DNA of 64,000 nt from assembly GCA_903845935.1 (NCBI GenBank), contig CAIMZI010000129.1:1-64000 (forward strand), written 5' to 3'. Shown piece by piece: positions 1 to 9,408 of the stretch. The stretch is from an uncultured beta proteobacterium. GTDB taxonomy: Bacteria > Pseudomonadota > Gammaproteobacteria > Burkholderiales > Burkholderiaceae_C. The notes below the pieces were generated by a model. The model was not told the DNA's origin and ran no database searches. It worked only from the letters and a program-made list of their open reading frames with translations. A program made the translations under genes and the position numbers. How positions within the stretch are numbered: the first letter of the stretch is position 1; every line of letters begins with the position of its first letter.

Positions 1-496
1 CTTCAGCCGGGTTTTCCATCCGCACAATTTTGTTGCTGATGCAATATGCGAACAGACCCTTGAGGATTGACATCTGGTCGTTGATGGTGGTTGCCTCAAG
101 GCCATCTTCAAGTTTTTTCTGCTTGTAGTCGTTCACCACCTGCGCCGTCACCATTGCCACGTCCACATTGCCGGTAAATTCGATGAAGGATTTGAGTACG
201 CCACGCTGCTTGTTCATGGTCGCAGGCTTGAGGGTCGCTGTCCGCTCCTTCAAGTACATTTCTTTGGCAGTTTCCAGATTGGTCCTGCTTTGGGATGATG
301 GCAAAACGGCTGCAACCTGATTGAGCCCGGCTCTTCGAGACGCTGCAATTGTTGCAACGATTTCTGCCATGGTCCGCCCTTCTTCCGGGGTGTCAGCATG
401 GAAGATGCCGCGCTCGAAATCGATGGTCATGAGCTTGCCAACCCGCGAGTCATCATCGAACAGGTGTGAAAAATCTGATATTTTTGGTCCGGTCAT
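1..496 (-). CDS. Tyrosine recombinase / phage-type integrase, N-terminal part (cut by left edge)
   Basis: About 165 residues are visible; the rest lies beyond the left edge. The ATG at 496 is supported by a GGAGG Shine-Dalgarno six bases upstream. Residues 1-65 are a variable arm region. From about residue 75 there is a helical stretch (LETAKEMYLKER, then TMNKQRGVLKSF, then TTINDQMSILKGLFAYC) typical of the SAM-like core-binding domain of tyrosine recombinases. The catalytic domain with its R-H-R-Y residues is not in the window, so activity cannot be judged. The gene is transcribed away from tRNA-His, whose 3' end is 278 bases away, as expected of an island integrase next to its attachment site. 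Family assignment rests on the domain pattern only. Confidence 0.8.
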   Translation of the reverse strand, partial: MTGPKISDFSHLFDDDSRVGKLMTIDFERGIFHADTPEEGRTMAEIVATIAASRRAGLNQVAAVLPSSQSRTNLETAKEMYLKERTATLKPATMNKQRGVLKSFIEFTGNVDVAMVTAQVVNDYKQKKLEDGLEATTINDQMSILKGLFAYCISNKIVRMENPAE

Positions 497-773
497 GAAT
501 CCCTCCACTGCAACACACAACGCCAAGGCACGCTGACGTGCGATTGACGCATCCTTTGTTCTCAGGCTACGCCGGTATTCTGTTTTTCCGACGTCCTTGC
601 GCAATGCTAACGGAACAACGAGGCGGAAATAGTAGACACCGCAGCGGTCGCGGGTAAGTCGGGGGGTTTTGATGCTCACAGCAGACTCCGTAGAAGGAGC
701 TGGCTGAGCTAAGTGGATGATGGCAAATCGCCGACAGCAGGTAAGTGCTTGTCGGCGTTAGACTTTTAACAAG
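497..773. other. Gap between integrase and tRNA-His
   Basis: No convincing gene is present; the short minus-strand frame that spans tRNA-His has no family features. A perfect 8-bp stem (CGCCGACA / TGTCGGCG) lies at about 730-758, downstream of the tRNA on its strand, without a clear U-tract. If the integrase belongs to an island, one attachment site should lie at the tRNA 3' end near 774-790. Confidence 0.4.
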
Positions 774-850
774 TGGGGTGGCTGATGGGGCTCGAACCCA
801 CGACAACAGGAATCACAATCCTGGACTCTACCAACTGAGCTACAGCCACC
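774..850 (-). tRNA. tRNA-His (GTG)
   Basis: The reverse complement folds as a full cloverleaf. The acceptor GTGGCTG pairs with CAGCCAC, the D-arm is GCTCAGTTGGTAGAGT, the anticodon loop TTGTGAT carries GTG, and the T-arm contains GTTCGAGCC. The extra 5' G at 850 pairs with C73, the hallmark of tRNA-His. CCA is encoded at 776-774. It lies 31 bases beyond the ppiD stop, and its 3' end faces the integrase. Confidence 0.97.
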
Positions 851-881
851 GTAGGAGGCAGATTATAACCTGCCAAAAGCC

Positions 882-2813
882 TTATTCTGCGCTGGACGCT
901 GCAATCAAACCGGCAACGGGCTTGGACACCTTGATTTGGGCCTTGAAGCGGGTTTTCAGCAGCTCGTAATAGGCCTGGTTTTCCGCACTCGCCACCCACT
1001 GGGCGTATTGGGCACGTTCCTGTTTGCCACGGGCCTCATCCGGCGCGCTGCGTTCCAGCACCTTGTTGACGCGCAGCACGGCATAGCCCTGGGCGCCCAG
1101 ATCGACACCGACCCAGACCGGCAGCTTGGAGCTGTCGGCCAACATCGCCTTGTCCAGCAAAGCGGGTGCCAGGGCTTGCGCCTGGTCACGCGACACCGTC
1201 ACTGCAGTACCCAGCTTGGCGGCGTCGGGCTGCTGCTTCCAGGCTTCAAGCTTGGCGGCGCCATCCTTCTTGGCCAGTTCCGCCGAGCGGCTGCTCACCA
1301 AACGATCATGCACATCGTTGCGCACATCGGCAAAGGGAAGGACGCGGGCCGCTGCGTATTGGGTGACGCGTGCCGACACCAGCTGGTTGGGGCCGACCTC
1401 GATGGCTTCGGTATTGCGCTTCTTTTCCACCGAATCCGGGCTGAACAAGGTGGTCAGCAATTTCGAATTGGCCAAGGCGCCCTTGACGTCGGGTAGAGGC
1501 TTTCGTTGCACATTGCTGGCGGTCTTGATTTCCAGTTTCAGCTTGTCGGCGATCTGCTTGTAGCTGTCGGACTGCTCGTACACGGCATTGGTGAAGCTGT
1601 CGGCGAGCTCGGCGTACTTATGCTGTGCCTGTTGGCCGCGCAGGTCCGCTTCGATGCTGGGCCTGAGTTCTTCAAAACTCTTTTGCTTGGGCGCCTTGAT
1701 GTCCACCAGCTTGATAATGTGGAAGCCAAAATCCGACTCCACCAGGTCGCTGATGTCACCCTTTTTCATGGCAAAGGCCGCGTCTTCAAACGGCTTGACC
1801 ATGGCACCGCGGCCAAAGAAATCCAGATCGCCGCCCGATGGGGCCGAACCTGCATCCTGCGAATTCTTGCGCGCCACGTCGGCAAAACTGTCGGGCGCCT
1901 TGCGCACCTTTTCCAACAGAGCCATGGCCTTTTCCTTCGCCTTGGCGCGATCGGCCGCAGCCATGTCCTTGGGCGCATTGATCAAAATGTGGCTGGCGCG
2001 GCGCTCTTCCTTACCGCTCAGTCGTGCGGCGTTCTGCTCGTAGTACGACTTGAGCTCTGGCTCGCTCAGCGCAATTGTCTTCTTCACGCTGTCGAGGTCC
2101 AGCACGATGTATTCCACGCTGGCCGACTCGGGGGCCTGAAACTGCTTTTGGTTGGCCTGGTAGTAGCTGTTCATCTCCGCATCGGTCGGGTTGACCTGGG
2201 CCTTGTAATCGGCGGGCAGGAAATTGGCGACCTGCACCTCACGGCGTTCAAAGAAGGCATTCAAGGCGACATTGGCCTGTGCTGCGGGTGCCAGTGCGGT
2301 GCCAGCGATGCCACCTTCCACCTGACGAAGCGCCAGGTCTTTGCGCACGCGCGCTTCAAACCCGGCGGGTGTCAGACCCTGGCTGGCGGCTAGCTGCGTG
2401 TAGCGCTCCATGTCCAAACTGCCGTCGGGCTTGCGCAAGCTTGCGATAGTGGGGTTCTGCTGCAATTCATGTGCCAGGCGCACATCGGTGCTGGTGAAGT
2501 GCGCGTCAGCTGCCGCATCGCTAAGCACATGCTCACGCACCAGACGCTCCAGCGTACCAAAGCGCGCTTGCGGTGAGTCCAGCAACTTGGGGTCGACATT
2601 GGGTTGTGAGCTGCGCAAGCGATCCACTTCGTTCTTGTGCGTGGCGTCCCACTCTTCTTGCTTGATGGAGTAGCTGCCAATTTTGGCTACGGTGTCACCA
2701 CCGGCGTTGAAGCTGCGAAAGCCATTGATACCGACCAGCACGAAGGCCGGAATGATCAGCAAGAACATGAGGGTCATCATGATCTTCGTGTGCTTGCGAA
2801 CAAAATCGAACAT
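882..2813 (-). CDS. ppiD: Periplasmic folding chaperone / parvulin-like peptidyl-prolyl isomerase PpiD
   Basis: This 643-residue protein has a short cytosolic start, one membrane anchor at about residues 12-31, a SurA/PpiD-type N-terminal chaperone region (about 35-230), and a parvulin domain at about 271-372 (RRASHIL, then GGDLDFFGRG, then FGFHIIKL). A long helical tail follows. In the family, PpiD is anchored in the inner membrane next to the Sec translocon and helps outer-membrane proteins fold. Length and layout are normal. The order hupB, tRNA-Val, ppiD resembles the hupB-ppiD neighbourhood of other proteobacteria. A terminator ends only 17 bases before the start codon. The Shine-Dalgarno is GGAGAG. 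Confidence 0.93.
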   Translation of the reverse strand: MFDFVRKHTKIMMTLMFLLIIPAFVLVGINGFRSFNAGGDTVAKIGSYSIKQEEWDATHKNEVDRLRSSQPNVDPKLLDSPQARFGTLERLVREHVLSDAAADAHFTSTDVRLAHELQQNPTIASLRKPDGSLDMERYTQLAASQGLTPAGFEARVRKDLALRQVEGGIAGTALAPAAQANVALNAFFERREVQVANFLPADYKAQVNPTDAEMNSYYQANQKQFQAPESASVEYIVLDLDSVKKTIALSEPELKSYYEQNAARLSGKEERRASHILINAPKDMAAADRAKAKEKAMALLEKVRKAPDSFADVARKNSQDAGSAPSGGDLDFFGRGAMVKPFEDAAFAMKKGDISDLVESDFGFHIIKLVDIKAPKQKSFEELRPSIEADLRGQQAQHKYAELADSFTNAVYEQSDSYKQIADKLKLEIKTASNVQRKPLPDVKGALANSKLLTTLFSPDSVEKKRNTEAIEVGPNQLVSARVTQYAAARVLPFADVRNDVHDRLVSSRSAELAKKDGAAKLEAWKQQPDAAKLGTAVTVSRDQAQALAPALLDKAMLADSSKLPVWVGVDLGAQGYAVLRVNKVLERSAPDEARGKQERAQYAQWVASAENQAYYELLKTRFKAQIKVSKPVAGLIAASSAE

Positions 2814-2830
2814 GCGATTAACTCTCCATC

Positions 2831-2867
2831 AAAAAAAACAAAAAGGCGAACAATGATGTTCGCCTTT
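2831..2867 (-). terminator. Rho-independent terminator after tRNA-Val
   Basis: On the minus strand a 10-bp perfect stem (AAAGGCGAAC / GTTCGCCTTT, loop ATCATT) is followed by TTGTTTTTTTT. It lies between the tRNA-Val 3' end and the ppiD start codon. Confidence 0.9.
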
Positions 2868-2879
2868 GATTGGTGTGGG

Positions 2880-2955
2880 TGGTGAGTGATGACGGGCTCG
2901 AACCGCCGACCTACGCCGTGTAAAGGCGCCGCTCTACCAACTGAGCTAATCACCC
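2880..2955 (-). tRNA. tRNA-Val (TAC)
   Basis: The cloverleaf is complete. The acceptor GGGTGAT pairs with ATCACTC, with one G-U pair. The D-arm is GCTCAGTTGGTAGAGC, the anticodon loop TTTACAC carries TAC, and the T-arm contains GTTCGAGCC. CCA is encoded. It follows hupB by 17 bases on the same strand and may be co-transcribed with it. Confidence 0.97.
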
Positions 2956-2972
2956 CACCTGAAAACCTGTAC

Positions 2973-3245
2973 TCAGTTCAACGCATCTTTCAATGCCTTG
3001 CCTGGACGAAACTTGGGAACCTTGGCTTTTTCTATTTTAATCGCATCACCGGTACGCGGATTGCGACCGGTGCGCTCCGCCCGCTCGCCAACCGCAAATG
3101 TACCAAATCCTAGCAGCGATACCGAGCCGCCGTCTTTCAGCGTCGCCGTAACGCCTGCAATGATAGCCTCCAGCGCGCGCGCAGCAGCTGCCTTGGAGAT
3201 ATCTGCCTCTTTTGCAATGTGTTCGATTAATTCAGTTTTATTCAC
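2973..3245 (-). CDS. hupB: HU family DNA-binding protein
   Basis: This 90-residue protein has the exact length of HU. It begins [11 protein letters not shown] and carries the beta-arm signature GRNPRTG at residues 60-66, where the proline (P63) intercalates into DNA, and ends in the usual basic tail ([10 protein letters not shown]). HU dimers bend and compact the nucleoid and assist replication, repair and transcription. The next features downstream on the strand are tRNA-Val and ppiD. The lack of a long N-terminal extension and the DNA-binding arm favour HU over IHF; paralogue naming (hupA or hupB) is by neighbourhood. Confidence 0.96.
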   Translation of the reverse strand: MNKTELIEHIAKEADISKAAAARALEAIIAGVTATLKDGGSVSLLGFGTFAVGERAERTGRNPRTGDAIKIEKAKVPKFRPGKALKDALN

Positions 3246-3327
3246 AAAGACCCCTTGTTCAAGACAAAATTGCCTGCTACGCCATCCGTTCAGCGAGCGA
3301 AAAAGCTAGCGGATAACGCTACAACCA

Positions 3328-3356
3328 TTTGAAGCCATGGGGCCAAACCGTGTCAA
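3328..3356 (-). promoter_or_regulatory. Possible hupB promoter
   Basis: A perfect -35 hexamer TTGACA (3356-3351 on the minus strand) is followed after 17-18 bases by a weak -10 (TTCAAA or TCAAAT). It lies about 85 bases upstream of the hupB start. The weak -10 keeps confidence low. Confidence 0.35.
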
Positions 3357-3414
3357 CACGCCATGCAACATTTACCACTGTGCGGGGTGGCTATTCTAAG
3401 GGCAAATGAGCACA

Positions 3415-3999
3415 TCAACGCGCCCTTGCACGTATTTCTGGAATCGCTTTTTGCAGGTAATAAACCATGGACCAGACGGTCAGCACCGCAGCACACCAGA
3501 TCAGCACCATGCCAAACAGGTGGGTGTCGACCACTCCAAACAAGAGCCCGTCGAACAACAAAAAGGGAATCGCCACCATTTGCACCGCCGTCTTAATCTT
3601 GCCGATCATGTGCACGGCCACACTTTTTGATGCACCGATCTGCGCCATCCATTCGCGCAACGCCGAAATGGCAATTTCCCTTCCGATGATGATGAGAGCG
3701 ACGAACACATCAGTGCGCTGCAGATGCACCAGCACCAGCACGCAGGCACAGACCAGAAACTTGTCGGCCACCGGGTCAAGGAAAGCACCAAAGGACGAGC
3801 TCTGGTTGAGTTTGCGGGCCAGGTAGCCGTCCAGCCAGTCGGTTGCAGCGAAGACCACGAACATGATGGTTGCGGCCAGGTTTTTTTCCGACACCGACAG
3901 CAGCGTGTCGGGCAGATAGAACACCCCCACAATGAACGGAATGGCAACAATGCGCGCCCAAGTCATGATGGTGGGGATGGTCAAAAACATGGGCCTCAT
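3415..3999 (-). CDS. pgsA: CDP-diacylglycerol--glycerol-3-phosphate 3-phosphatidyltransferase
   Basis: This integral membrane enzyme makes phosphatidylglycerophosphate, the committed step to phosphatidylglycerol and cardiolipin. The CDP-alcohol phosphotransferase signature is intact: D57-G58, A61-R62, G71, D75 and D79 (DGYLARK, then GAFLDPVADK). Several hydrophobic segments cover the rest of the 194 residues, a usual length. Translation may begin at MRPMF or three codons later at MFLTIP. It lies 29 bases downstream of uvrC on the same strand; uvrC-pgsA is a common proteobacterial pair and they are probably one operon. Confidence 0.94.
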   Translation of the reverse strand: MRPMFLTIPTIMTWARIVAIPFIVGVFYLPDTLLSVSEKNLAATIMFVVFAATDWLDGYLARKLNQSSSFGAFLDPVADKFLVCACVLVLVHLQRTDVFVALIIIGREIAISALREWMAQIGASKSVAVHMIGKIKTAVQMVAIPFLLFDGLLFGVVDTHLFGMVLIWCAAVLTVWSMVYYLQKAIPEIRARAR

Positions 4000-4028
4000 T
4001 GTGGCATGCCTGCTGCTCGCATCCCGCC

Positions 4029-6008
4029 CTAATGCAGGGCCCGGTAAATTTCTTCGGCCAGTTCACGGGAGATGCCTTCCACCGACGCAATGTCTTCGGC
4101 GCTTGCCAATGCCACTCCGCGCACGCCGCCAAAGCGCTGCAGCAACTTGGCGCGGCGTTTGGGCCCAATGCCTGCAATCTCCTCAAGCTTGCCGCCACCC
4201 ACGCGCACCTTGGCCCGCTGGGCACGCATGCCGGTGATGGCAAAGCGATGTGCCTCGTCGCGAATCTGCGCCACCAGCATCAACGCGGCCGAATCTGCAC
4301 CCAGGTAGACCTTGTCGCGGCCATCGGCAAACACCAACTCTTCCAGGCCTACTTTTCGACCCTCGCCCTTCTCCACACCGACGATCAGCGACAGGTCCAG
4401 GCCGAGCGACACAAATACCTCGCGCGCCATTGCCACCTGACCCTTGCCGCCATCCACCAGCACCAGGTCTGGCAGGCGGCCCGTGCCCGCAGGCAATGTG
4501 CCCGAATGCTTGGCCTCATTTAAGGCCTCGGCCAGCTTGCTGTAGCGTCGGGTCAGCACCTGGCGCATGGCGGCGTAGTCGTCACCGCCGGTGATGCCCT
4601 CAATGTTGTAGCGGCGGTACTCGGCGTTCTGCATTCGGTGGTGATGAAAAACGACACAGGAGGCCTGGGTGTTTTCACCGGCGGTGTGCGAGATGTCGAA
4701 GCATTCGATGCGCAGGTCTTCCAGATTTTCCACCGCCAGGTCCAAGGCCTCGGCCAGGGCCCGGGTGCGCGCCTGTTGCGAGCCCTCTTCGGCCAGCAGG
4801 CGTGCGAGTTGCAAGGCGGCATTGGTTTGCGCCATGTCCAGCCAGGCGCGGCGCTGTTCGCGCGGCTGGTGGATGGCACTGACCTTGACACCAATTTGTT
4901 CGGACAAGGCCTTGAGCAAATCCCGTCCCACCGGATCGCTGACCACCAGCACCGAGGGCATGGGCACATCGATGTAGTGCTGGGCCAGAAAGGCTTCCAG
5001 CACCTGTACCTCGACCGTCGGCTTCTGGGCCTCATCGGCATCCTCGAGACCGGCAGCCTCTTCCACATGCACCGGGAAATACGGTCGGTCGCCCAGATGG
5101 CGGCCACCACGGACCATGGCCAGATTGACACAGGCCTTACCTCCCTGCACCTTGACGGCCAGAATATCCACGTCGCGGTCGGACACGTTATCCACCGACT
5201 GCTGATGCAGCACGTTCGACAGGGCCGCCACCTGGTTGCGGATTTCGGCCGCCTGCTCGAATTCCAGCCGCTCGGCATGCGCCATCATGCGAACCTCCAG
5301 CTCCTGCATCACCTCGCGCGCATCACCGCGCAAAAAGCGCTCGGCATTGGCCACGTCCTGGGCATAGTCCCCCGCCTTGATATGGCCGACACAGGGCGCG
5401 GAACAGCGCTTGATCTGGTACAGCAGGCAGGGCCGGGTGCGGTTGCTGAACACCGGGTCTTCGCAGGTGCGCAGGCGAAACACCTTTTGCATCAGCAAAA
5501 TGGCTTCCTTGACGGCCCAAGCGCTCGGGTAAGGCCCGAAGTAGCGGTGCTTTTTTTCCACGCCGCCACGGTAGTACGAGACCCTCGCAAAGGCATTGGG
5601 GTTGGGTACCAGCCGTGCCCCCAAGGGTGCATCGCTGAGGCCCTCCAGCACCGGCCGTTTGACTGTGGGCGCCTGGCCCGACATCTTCAGATAGGGATAG
5701 CTCTTGTCGTCCCGAAACAGAATGTTGTACTTGGGGTTGAGCGTCTTGATCAGGTTGTTTTCCAGCAGCAGCGCCTCCGCCTCGGAGCGCACCACCGTGG
5801 TCTCCAGCCGCACAATTTTGCTGACCATGTGGCCAATGCGGGTGCCGCCATGGTTCTTCTGGAAGTAGCTTGAAACGCGCTTTTTGAGGTTGATGGCCTT
5901 GCCCACATACAAGACCTGGCCCTGAGCATCAAAGTAGCGGTACACGCCCGGCAGGGGCGGCAGGGATGCAACGTCGCGCAATAGGTCTTCGGAATGCTCA
6001 GAAATCAT
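4029..6008 (-). CDS. uvrC: Excinuclease ABC subunit C
   Basis: UvrC makes the dual incisions of nucleotide excision repair. The chosen ATG at 6008 ([10 protein letters not shown]) gives 659 residues, normal for the family; the open frame runs 119 codons further upstream, but that stretch has no family resemblance and overlaps earP. Domains in order are a GIY-YIG nuclease (about 15-95, with GVYRYF and VLYVGKA), a cysteine-containing region, a UVR motif (about 200-235), the RNase H-like endonuclease half ([18 protein letters not shown]), and C-terminal helix-hairpin-helix motifs ([13 protein letters not shown]). It is divergent from earP, with 31 bases between the two starts. Confidence 0.96.
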   Translation of the reverse strand: MISEHSEDLLRDVASLPPLPGVYRYFDAQGQVLYVGKAINLKKRVSSYFQKNHGGTRIGHMVSKIVRLETTVVRSEAEALLLENNLIKTLNPKYNILFRDDKSYPYLKMSGQAPTVKRPVLEGLSDAPLGARLVPNPNAFARVSYYRGGVEKKHRYFGPYPSAWAVKEAILLMQKVFRLRTCEDPVFSNRTRPCLLYQIKRCSAPCVGHIKAGDYAQDVANAERFLRGDAREVMQELEVRMMAHAERLEFEQAAEIRNQVAALSNVLHQQSVDNVSDRDVDILAVKVQGGKACVNLAMVRGGRHLGDRPYFPVHVEEAAGLEDADEAQKPTVEVQVLEAFLAQHYIDVPMPSVLVVSDPVGRDLLKALSEQIGVKVSAIHQPREQRRAWLDMAQTNAALQLARLLAEEGSQQARTRALAEALDLAVENLEDLRIECFDISHTAGENTQASCVVFHHHRMQNAEYRRYNIEGITGGDDYAAMRQVLTRRYSKLAEALNEAKHSGTLPAGTGRLPDLVLVDGGKGQVAMAREVFVSLGLDLSLIVGVEKGEGRKVGLEELVFADGRDKVYLGADSAALMLVAQIRDEAHRFAITGMRAQRAKVRVGGGKLEEIAGIGPKRRAKLLQRFGGVRGVALASAEDIASVEGISRELAEEIYRALH

Positions 6009-6039
6009 GGGTTGGTATTGTCCATGGACAATAGAGACC

Positions 6040-7149
6040 ATGCTTTGGGATATTTTTTGTCGCGTCATCGACAACTTTGGTGACCTGGGCGTCTGCTGGC
6101 GCCTGTCTGCCGACTTGGCTGCGCGAGGACAATGTGTGCGATTGTGGGTGGACGATGGTGCCGCACTGCAATGGATGGCGCCCGGCGCGGTGGAGGGCGA
6201 CTGGCCCGGCGTGCAGGTCTTGCCGTGGGAGCAGAGTTGTCTTGCCCAGACCCTGCAATCCTTGCCCCCCGCCGATGTCTGGATTGAGGCCTTTGGCTGC
6301 GATATTCCCCTGCCCTTTGTCGCGCATCGGGTGATTGCAGGCGACAAGCGTCCGGCCTGGATCAATCTGGAATACCTGTCGGCCGAGCACTATGTCGAGC
6401 GCTCGCATGGCCTAGCCTCCCCCATCATGAGCGGCCCGGCCAAGGGCTGGACTAAATCCTTTTTCTACCCCGGATTCACGCCCAAAACCGGCGGTCTGCT
6501 GCGCGAGCCCGACCTGATGGAGCGCATGGCGCAAGCCGCACCGGCCCCTGAACGGGCGCGGTTTTTAGCCGCGCTGGGCCTGCCATGGCAGGGCGAGCGC
6601 CTGGTCAGCTTGTTTTGCTATGAGCCAGCCATGCTCAAGAACTTGCTGTTGCATCTTGCAGACTTACCCACACCGACCCGGCTACTGGTCACCGCAGGTC
6701 GTGCGACAGCCGCCGTAAGAGCACTGATGGGCGATCAAACCGAGCGGGGCAATCTGAGGCTCAGCTTTCTGCCAGGCCTGACACAGCTGGACTTTGACCG
6801 CTTGCTATGGCATGCGGATGTGAATTTTGTGCGAGGCGAGGACTCGGTGCTGCGGGCCCTGTGGGCCGGCAAACCCTTTGTCTGGCAGGTCTATGCACAG
6901 GATGACGGCGCCCATGGCGCCAAGCTCGAAGCCTTTCTGGATCGCATGGAATTCAGTCCGGCCTTGCGCCAACTGCACCAGGCCTGGAACGGGCTGCTGC
7001 CAGGCAGTGAGGCGGACGCTGCACTAGCGAGCCGGCAGCCCCAGGCGTTGGCGCAATGGCAGGCTGAGGTGCTTGCAGCACGCTCCCGGTTGCTCAAAAT
7101 GGATGACTTGGCTAGCCAGCTCGTCGCATTCGTGCGGAATAAACGCTAA
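6040..7149 (+). CDS. earP: EF-P arginine rhamnosyltransferase EarP
   Basis: EarP (formerly DUF2331) transfers rhamnose from dTDP-rhamnose to Arg32 of elongation factor P. The start [15 protein letters not shown] at 6040 matches the usual family start and gives 369 residues; an ATG 11 codons earlier (6007) overlaps the uvrC start codon and is less likely. The two aspartates of the active site are spaced as in characterised EarP proteins (D11 and D15 in IDNFGD). The later [18 protein letters not shown] stretch matches the nucleotide-sugar site. efp, its only known substrate, follows 119 bases downstream on the same strand. Confidence 0.95.
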   Translation: MLWDIFCRVIDNFGDLGVCWRLSADLAARGQCVRLWVDDGAALQWMAPGAVEGDWPGVQVLPWEQSCLAQTLQSLPPADVWIEAFGCDIPLPFVAHRVIAGDKRPAWINLEYLSAEHYVERSHGLASPIMSGPAKGWTKSFFYPGFTPKTGGLLREPDLMERMAQAAPAPERARFLAALGLPWQGERLVSLFCYEPAMLKNLLLHLADLPTPTRLLVTAGRATAAVRALMGDQTERGNLRLSFLPGLTQLDFDRLLWHADVNFVRGEDSVLRALWAGKPFVWQVYAQDDGAHGAKLEAFLDRMEFSPALRQLHQAWNGLLPGSEADAALASRQPQALAQWQAEVLAARSRLLKMDDLASQLVAFVRNKR

Positions 7150-7268
7150 AATGCAAGGCTTTGCTGATATTGCCGGGAGACACCGCGGCTTGTCACAACC
7201 CGCCGCGGCATGCGGCATACCTCAAGCTGATGGCCCGTGGCCCGCAGCCTAACTGCTACCAGACATTT

Positions 7269-7823
7269 ATGAAAATCGCTCAAGAAATCCGCGCCGGCAA
7301 CGTCATCATGCACGGCAAAGACCCGATGGTCGTTCTGAAAACCGAATACAGCCGCGGTGGTCGCAACTCCGCCACCGTGCGCATGAAGCTCAAAAGCCTG
7401 ATCGCCAATTTCGGCACCGAAGTCGTGTTCAAGGCCGACGACAAGCTGGACCAAGTTATTCTGGATAAGAAGGATTGCACCTACTCCTACTTTGCCGATC
7501 CCATGTATGTGTGCATGGACAGCGAATTCAACCAGTACGAAGTCGAAGCCGAAAACATGGGCGACGCTTTGAACTATCTGGAAGACGGCATGGAACTCGA
7601 AGTGGTGTTCTATGACGGCAAGGCCATCTCGGTCGAACTGCCCACCGGCGTGGTGCGTGAAATCACCTGGACCGAACCCGCCGTCAAGGGCGATACCTCC
7701 GGCAAGGTGCTCAAGCCTGCCAAGATCGCCACCGGCTTCGAAATCGGTGTGCCAATCTTTGTGGCCCAGGGCGACAAGGTCGAAATCGACACCCGCACCG
7801 GCGAATACCGCAAGCGCGTCTAA
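7269..7823 (+). CDS. efp: Translation elongation factor P
   Basis: EF-P relieves ribosome stalling at polyproline runs. The start [11 protein letters not shown] at 7269 gives the standard 184 residues; the frame is open for 36 more codons upstream but without family similarity. The tip loop reads SRGGRN with arginine at position 32, the residue rhamnosylated by EarP in betaproteobacteria and some gammaproteobacteria, rather than the lysine used by EpmA/EpmB systems. The three-domain EF-P layout is complete. The upstream earP confirms the modification route. Confidence 0.97.
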   Translation: MKIAQEIRAGNVIMHGKDPMVVLKTEYSRGGRNSATVRMKLKSLIANFGTEVVFKADDKLDQVILDKKDCTYSYFADPMYVCMDSEFNQYEVEAENMGDALNYLEDGMELEVVFYDGKAISVELPTGVVREITWTEPAVKGDTSGKVLKPAKIATGFEIGVPIFVAQGDKVEIDTRTGEYRKRV

Positions 7824-8390
7824 GTCGAATCCTTAGGGCGCTGGCCCTGGTTTGGGAAATGCGTGAGCATCCAGTCGGCTTCAATTGGCAACACGGCCAA
7901 CACGTCCGAGGGCAGGTCCTGCAACTGCGCGGGTCCGGCATCGGGGCTGTCCGCCAACAATCCAGCAAGATGGACGATGGCACCCAGGCGCGAATAGGCC
8001 TGATCCACCAGCGGGTCGGCACTGCGCTGAAGGGCCTGTACCATTTACATGGGGAGATCCATCGACGTCTTCCAGAATGCTTGGGTGTCGAGCCCGGCAA
8101 CAGCGGCAAACGAACCGCAAAGGCATGCGCCCAAAGGCAAGGTACGCACCTTGTTCATGCCGACCATGGCAATGGCGTGTTCAATGCTGCCCACGCCACG
8201 CGGTAAACCAAATTGCGCACTATTGGCCAATTGCAGCAACTTGGCGGCAATGGCCGGGTCGCGCGCGATCAACGCACCGACCGCCTCTACACCCGCATCT
8301 TCGTCCTTGAGCGTTTGGATTAGGGAGTGGGCCAACTCCGGAATGGATGGAAGCCTGACCGACTCAAAAAAAAGAATCCATGCTGGACAT
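7820..8390 (-). pseudogene. Decayed HDOD-domain gene
   Basis: The minus strand encodes clear HDOD sequence (RLPSIPELAHSL, then ARDPAIAAKLLQLANSAQFG, then GSIEHAIAMVG), but the gene is broken three ways. The natural start (MSSMDSFF at 8390) is put out of frame by one extra base in the A8 run at 8366-8373. An in-frame TAA at 8047-8045 interrupts the protein after FWKTSMDLPM. Compared with the intact HDOD gene at 27826-28653, about 75-80 residues of the middle are missing at that point. The tail (VQALQRSADPL to QRPKDST) remains in frame and its stop overlaps the efp stop codon. HDOD proteins are signalling scaffolds related to HD phosphohydrolases without their metal ligands. Confidence 0.8.
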
Positions 8391-8535
8391 AAGCGCTCGC
8401 CTCTGAATGTTCTAGTTGCTTCGAATTTAACCCAAATGGTGGCCGGTTTATCGCAGCAGACCCGCAAGTTCGACCACACCGCTGCCAGCGCCTGCTGGGT
8501 CGCGATACACCCGGCTTGGGTGCACAATACAAACC

Positions 8536-9408
8536 ATGAAAAATACACCCAGACTGGCCAAGGGAGGCCTGCGCAACGGCTCTGCCCTGTTGCAGGAAAC
8601 CACCAACGCCGCCGACGAATTGCAGGCCGATGCCTACCGCCTGGCCTTTGCCGACACCGAATTCTTGTTACGCCGTGAAACCCGCGGCATCCGCATCCAG
8701 TTGGAGATGCTGAAGCCCGATCTGGATCAGACTTCACAAGGGGTGAACGACACCGTGGTGGTGTTCGGCAGTGCGCGATTTATGGCGCCGGAAGATGCCA
8801 ACGCGCTGCTGGACAAGGCACAACAGCATGGCGATGTGGCGCAAATCAGCGAGGCTCAGCGCCAGGTTCGCAATGCCAGGCACTACGACAATGCCCGCCT
8901 GTTTGCCCGTCTGGTGGCCGGACACAGCCTGAAAAGCGCGCCGGAGAATCGTTTGTTTATCTGCACCGGCGGCGGTCCGGGCATCATGGAGGCGGCCAAT
9001 CGCGGTGCGTTTGAAATGGGTGCACCCACACCCGGCCTCAACATCACCTTGCCGCACGAGCAGCGTGCCAACCCCTACGTGACGCCCTCGCTGAGCTTCA
9101 AGTTCCATTACTTTGCCATCCGCAAGATGCATTTCATGATGCGGGCCAAGGCCTTGGTCGCATTCCCCGGCGGCTTTGGCACGCTGGACGAGCTGTTCGA
9201 AGTGATCACCCTGGTGCAAACGCAAAAGGCCAAACCGGTGCCCATCATCCTGTTTGGCAAGGATTACTGGAAGCGCCTGATCAACCTGGATGTACTGGTG
9301 GAAGACGGCACCATTTCGGCCAAAGACCTGGACCTGATCCAGTACACCGACGACCCAGAAGAAGCCTGGCAAATGATCCGCAAATTTTACGATTTGCCGG
9401 AGACTTGA
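8536..9408 (+). CDS. LOG-family (TIGR00730) Rossmann-fold protein
   Basis: This 290-residue protein carries both LOG signatures, GGGPGIMEAANRG at 145-157 and PGGFGTLDELFE at 211-222. In characterised members these form the nucleotide-binding site of cytokinin riboside 5'-monophosphate phosphoribohydrolase, which cleaves N6-modified AMP to base and ribose 5-phosphate. The 70-residue N-terminal extension puts it in the longer bacterial subgroup, whose substrate is less certain. It is monocistronic. Its 3' end overlaps the convergent MFS gene by 22 bases. The lysine-decarboxylase label often attached to this family is not supported. Confidence 0.9.
   Translation: MKNTPRLAKGGLRNGSALLQETTNAADELQADAYRLAFADTEFLLRRETRGIRIQLEMLKPDLDQTSQGVNDTVVVFGSARFMAPEDANALLDKAQQHGDVAQISEAQRQVRNARHYDNARLFARLVAGHSLKSAPENRLFICTGGGPGIMEAANRGAFEMGAPTPGLNITLPHEQRANPYVTPSLSFKFHYFAIRKMHFMMRAKALVAFPGGFGTLDELFEVITLVQTQKAKPVPIILFGKDYWKRLINLDVLVEDGTISAKDLDLIQYTDDPEEAWQMIRKFYDLPET

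Noticed and set aside
567-806. Small minus-strand frame near the integrase
   Set aside because: It overlaps tRNA-His and has no ribosome-binding site or recognisable composition.
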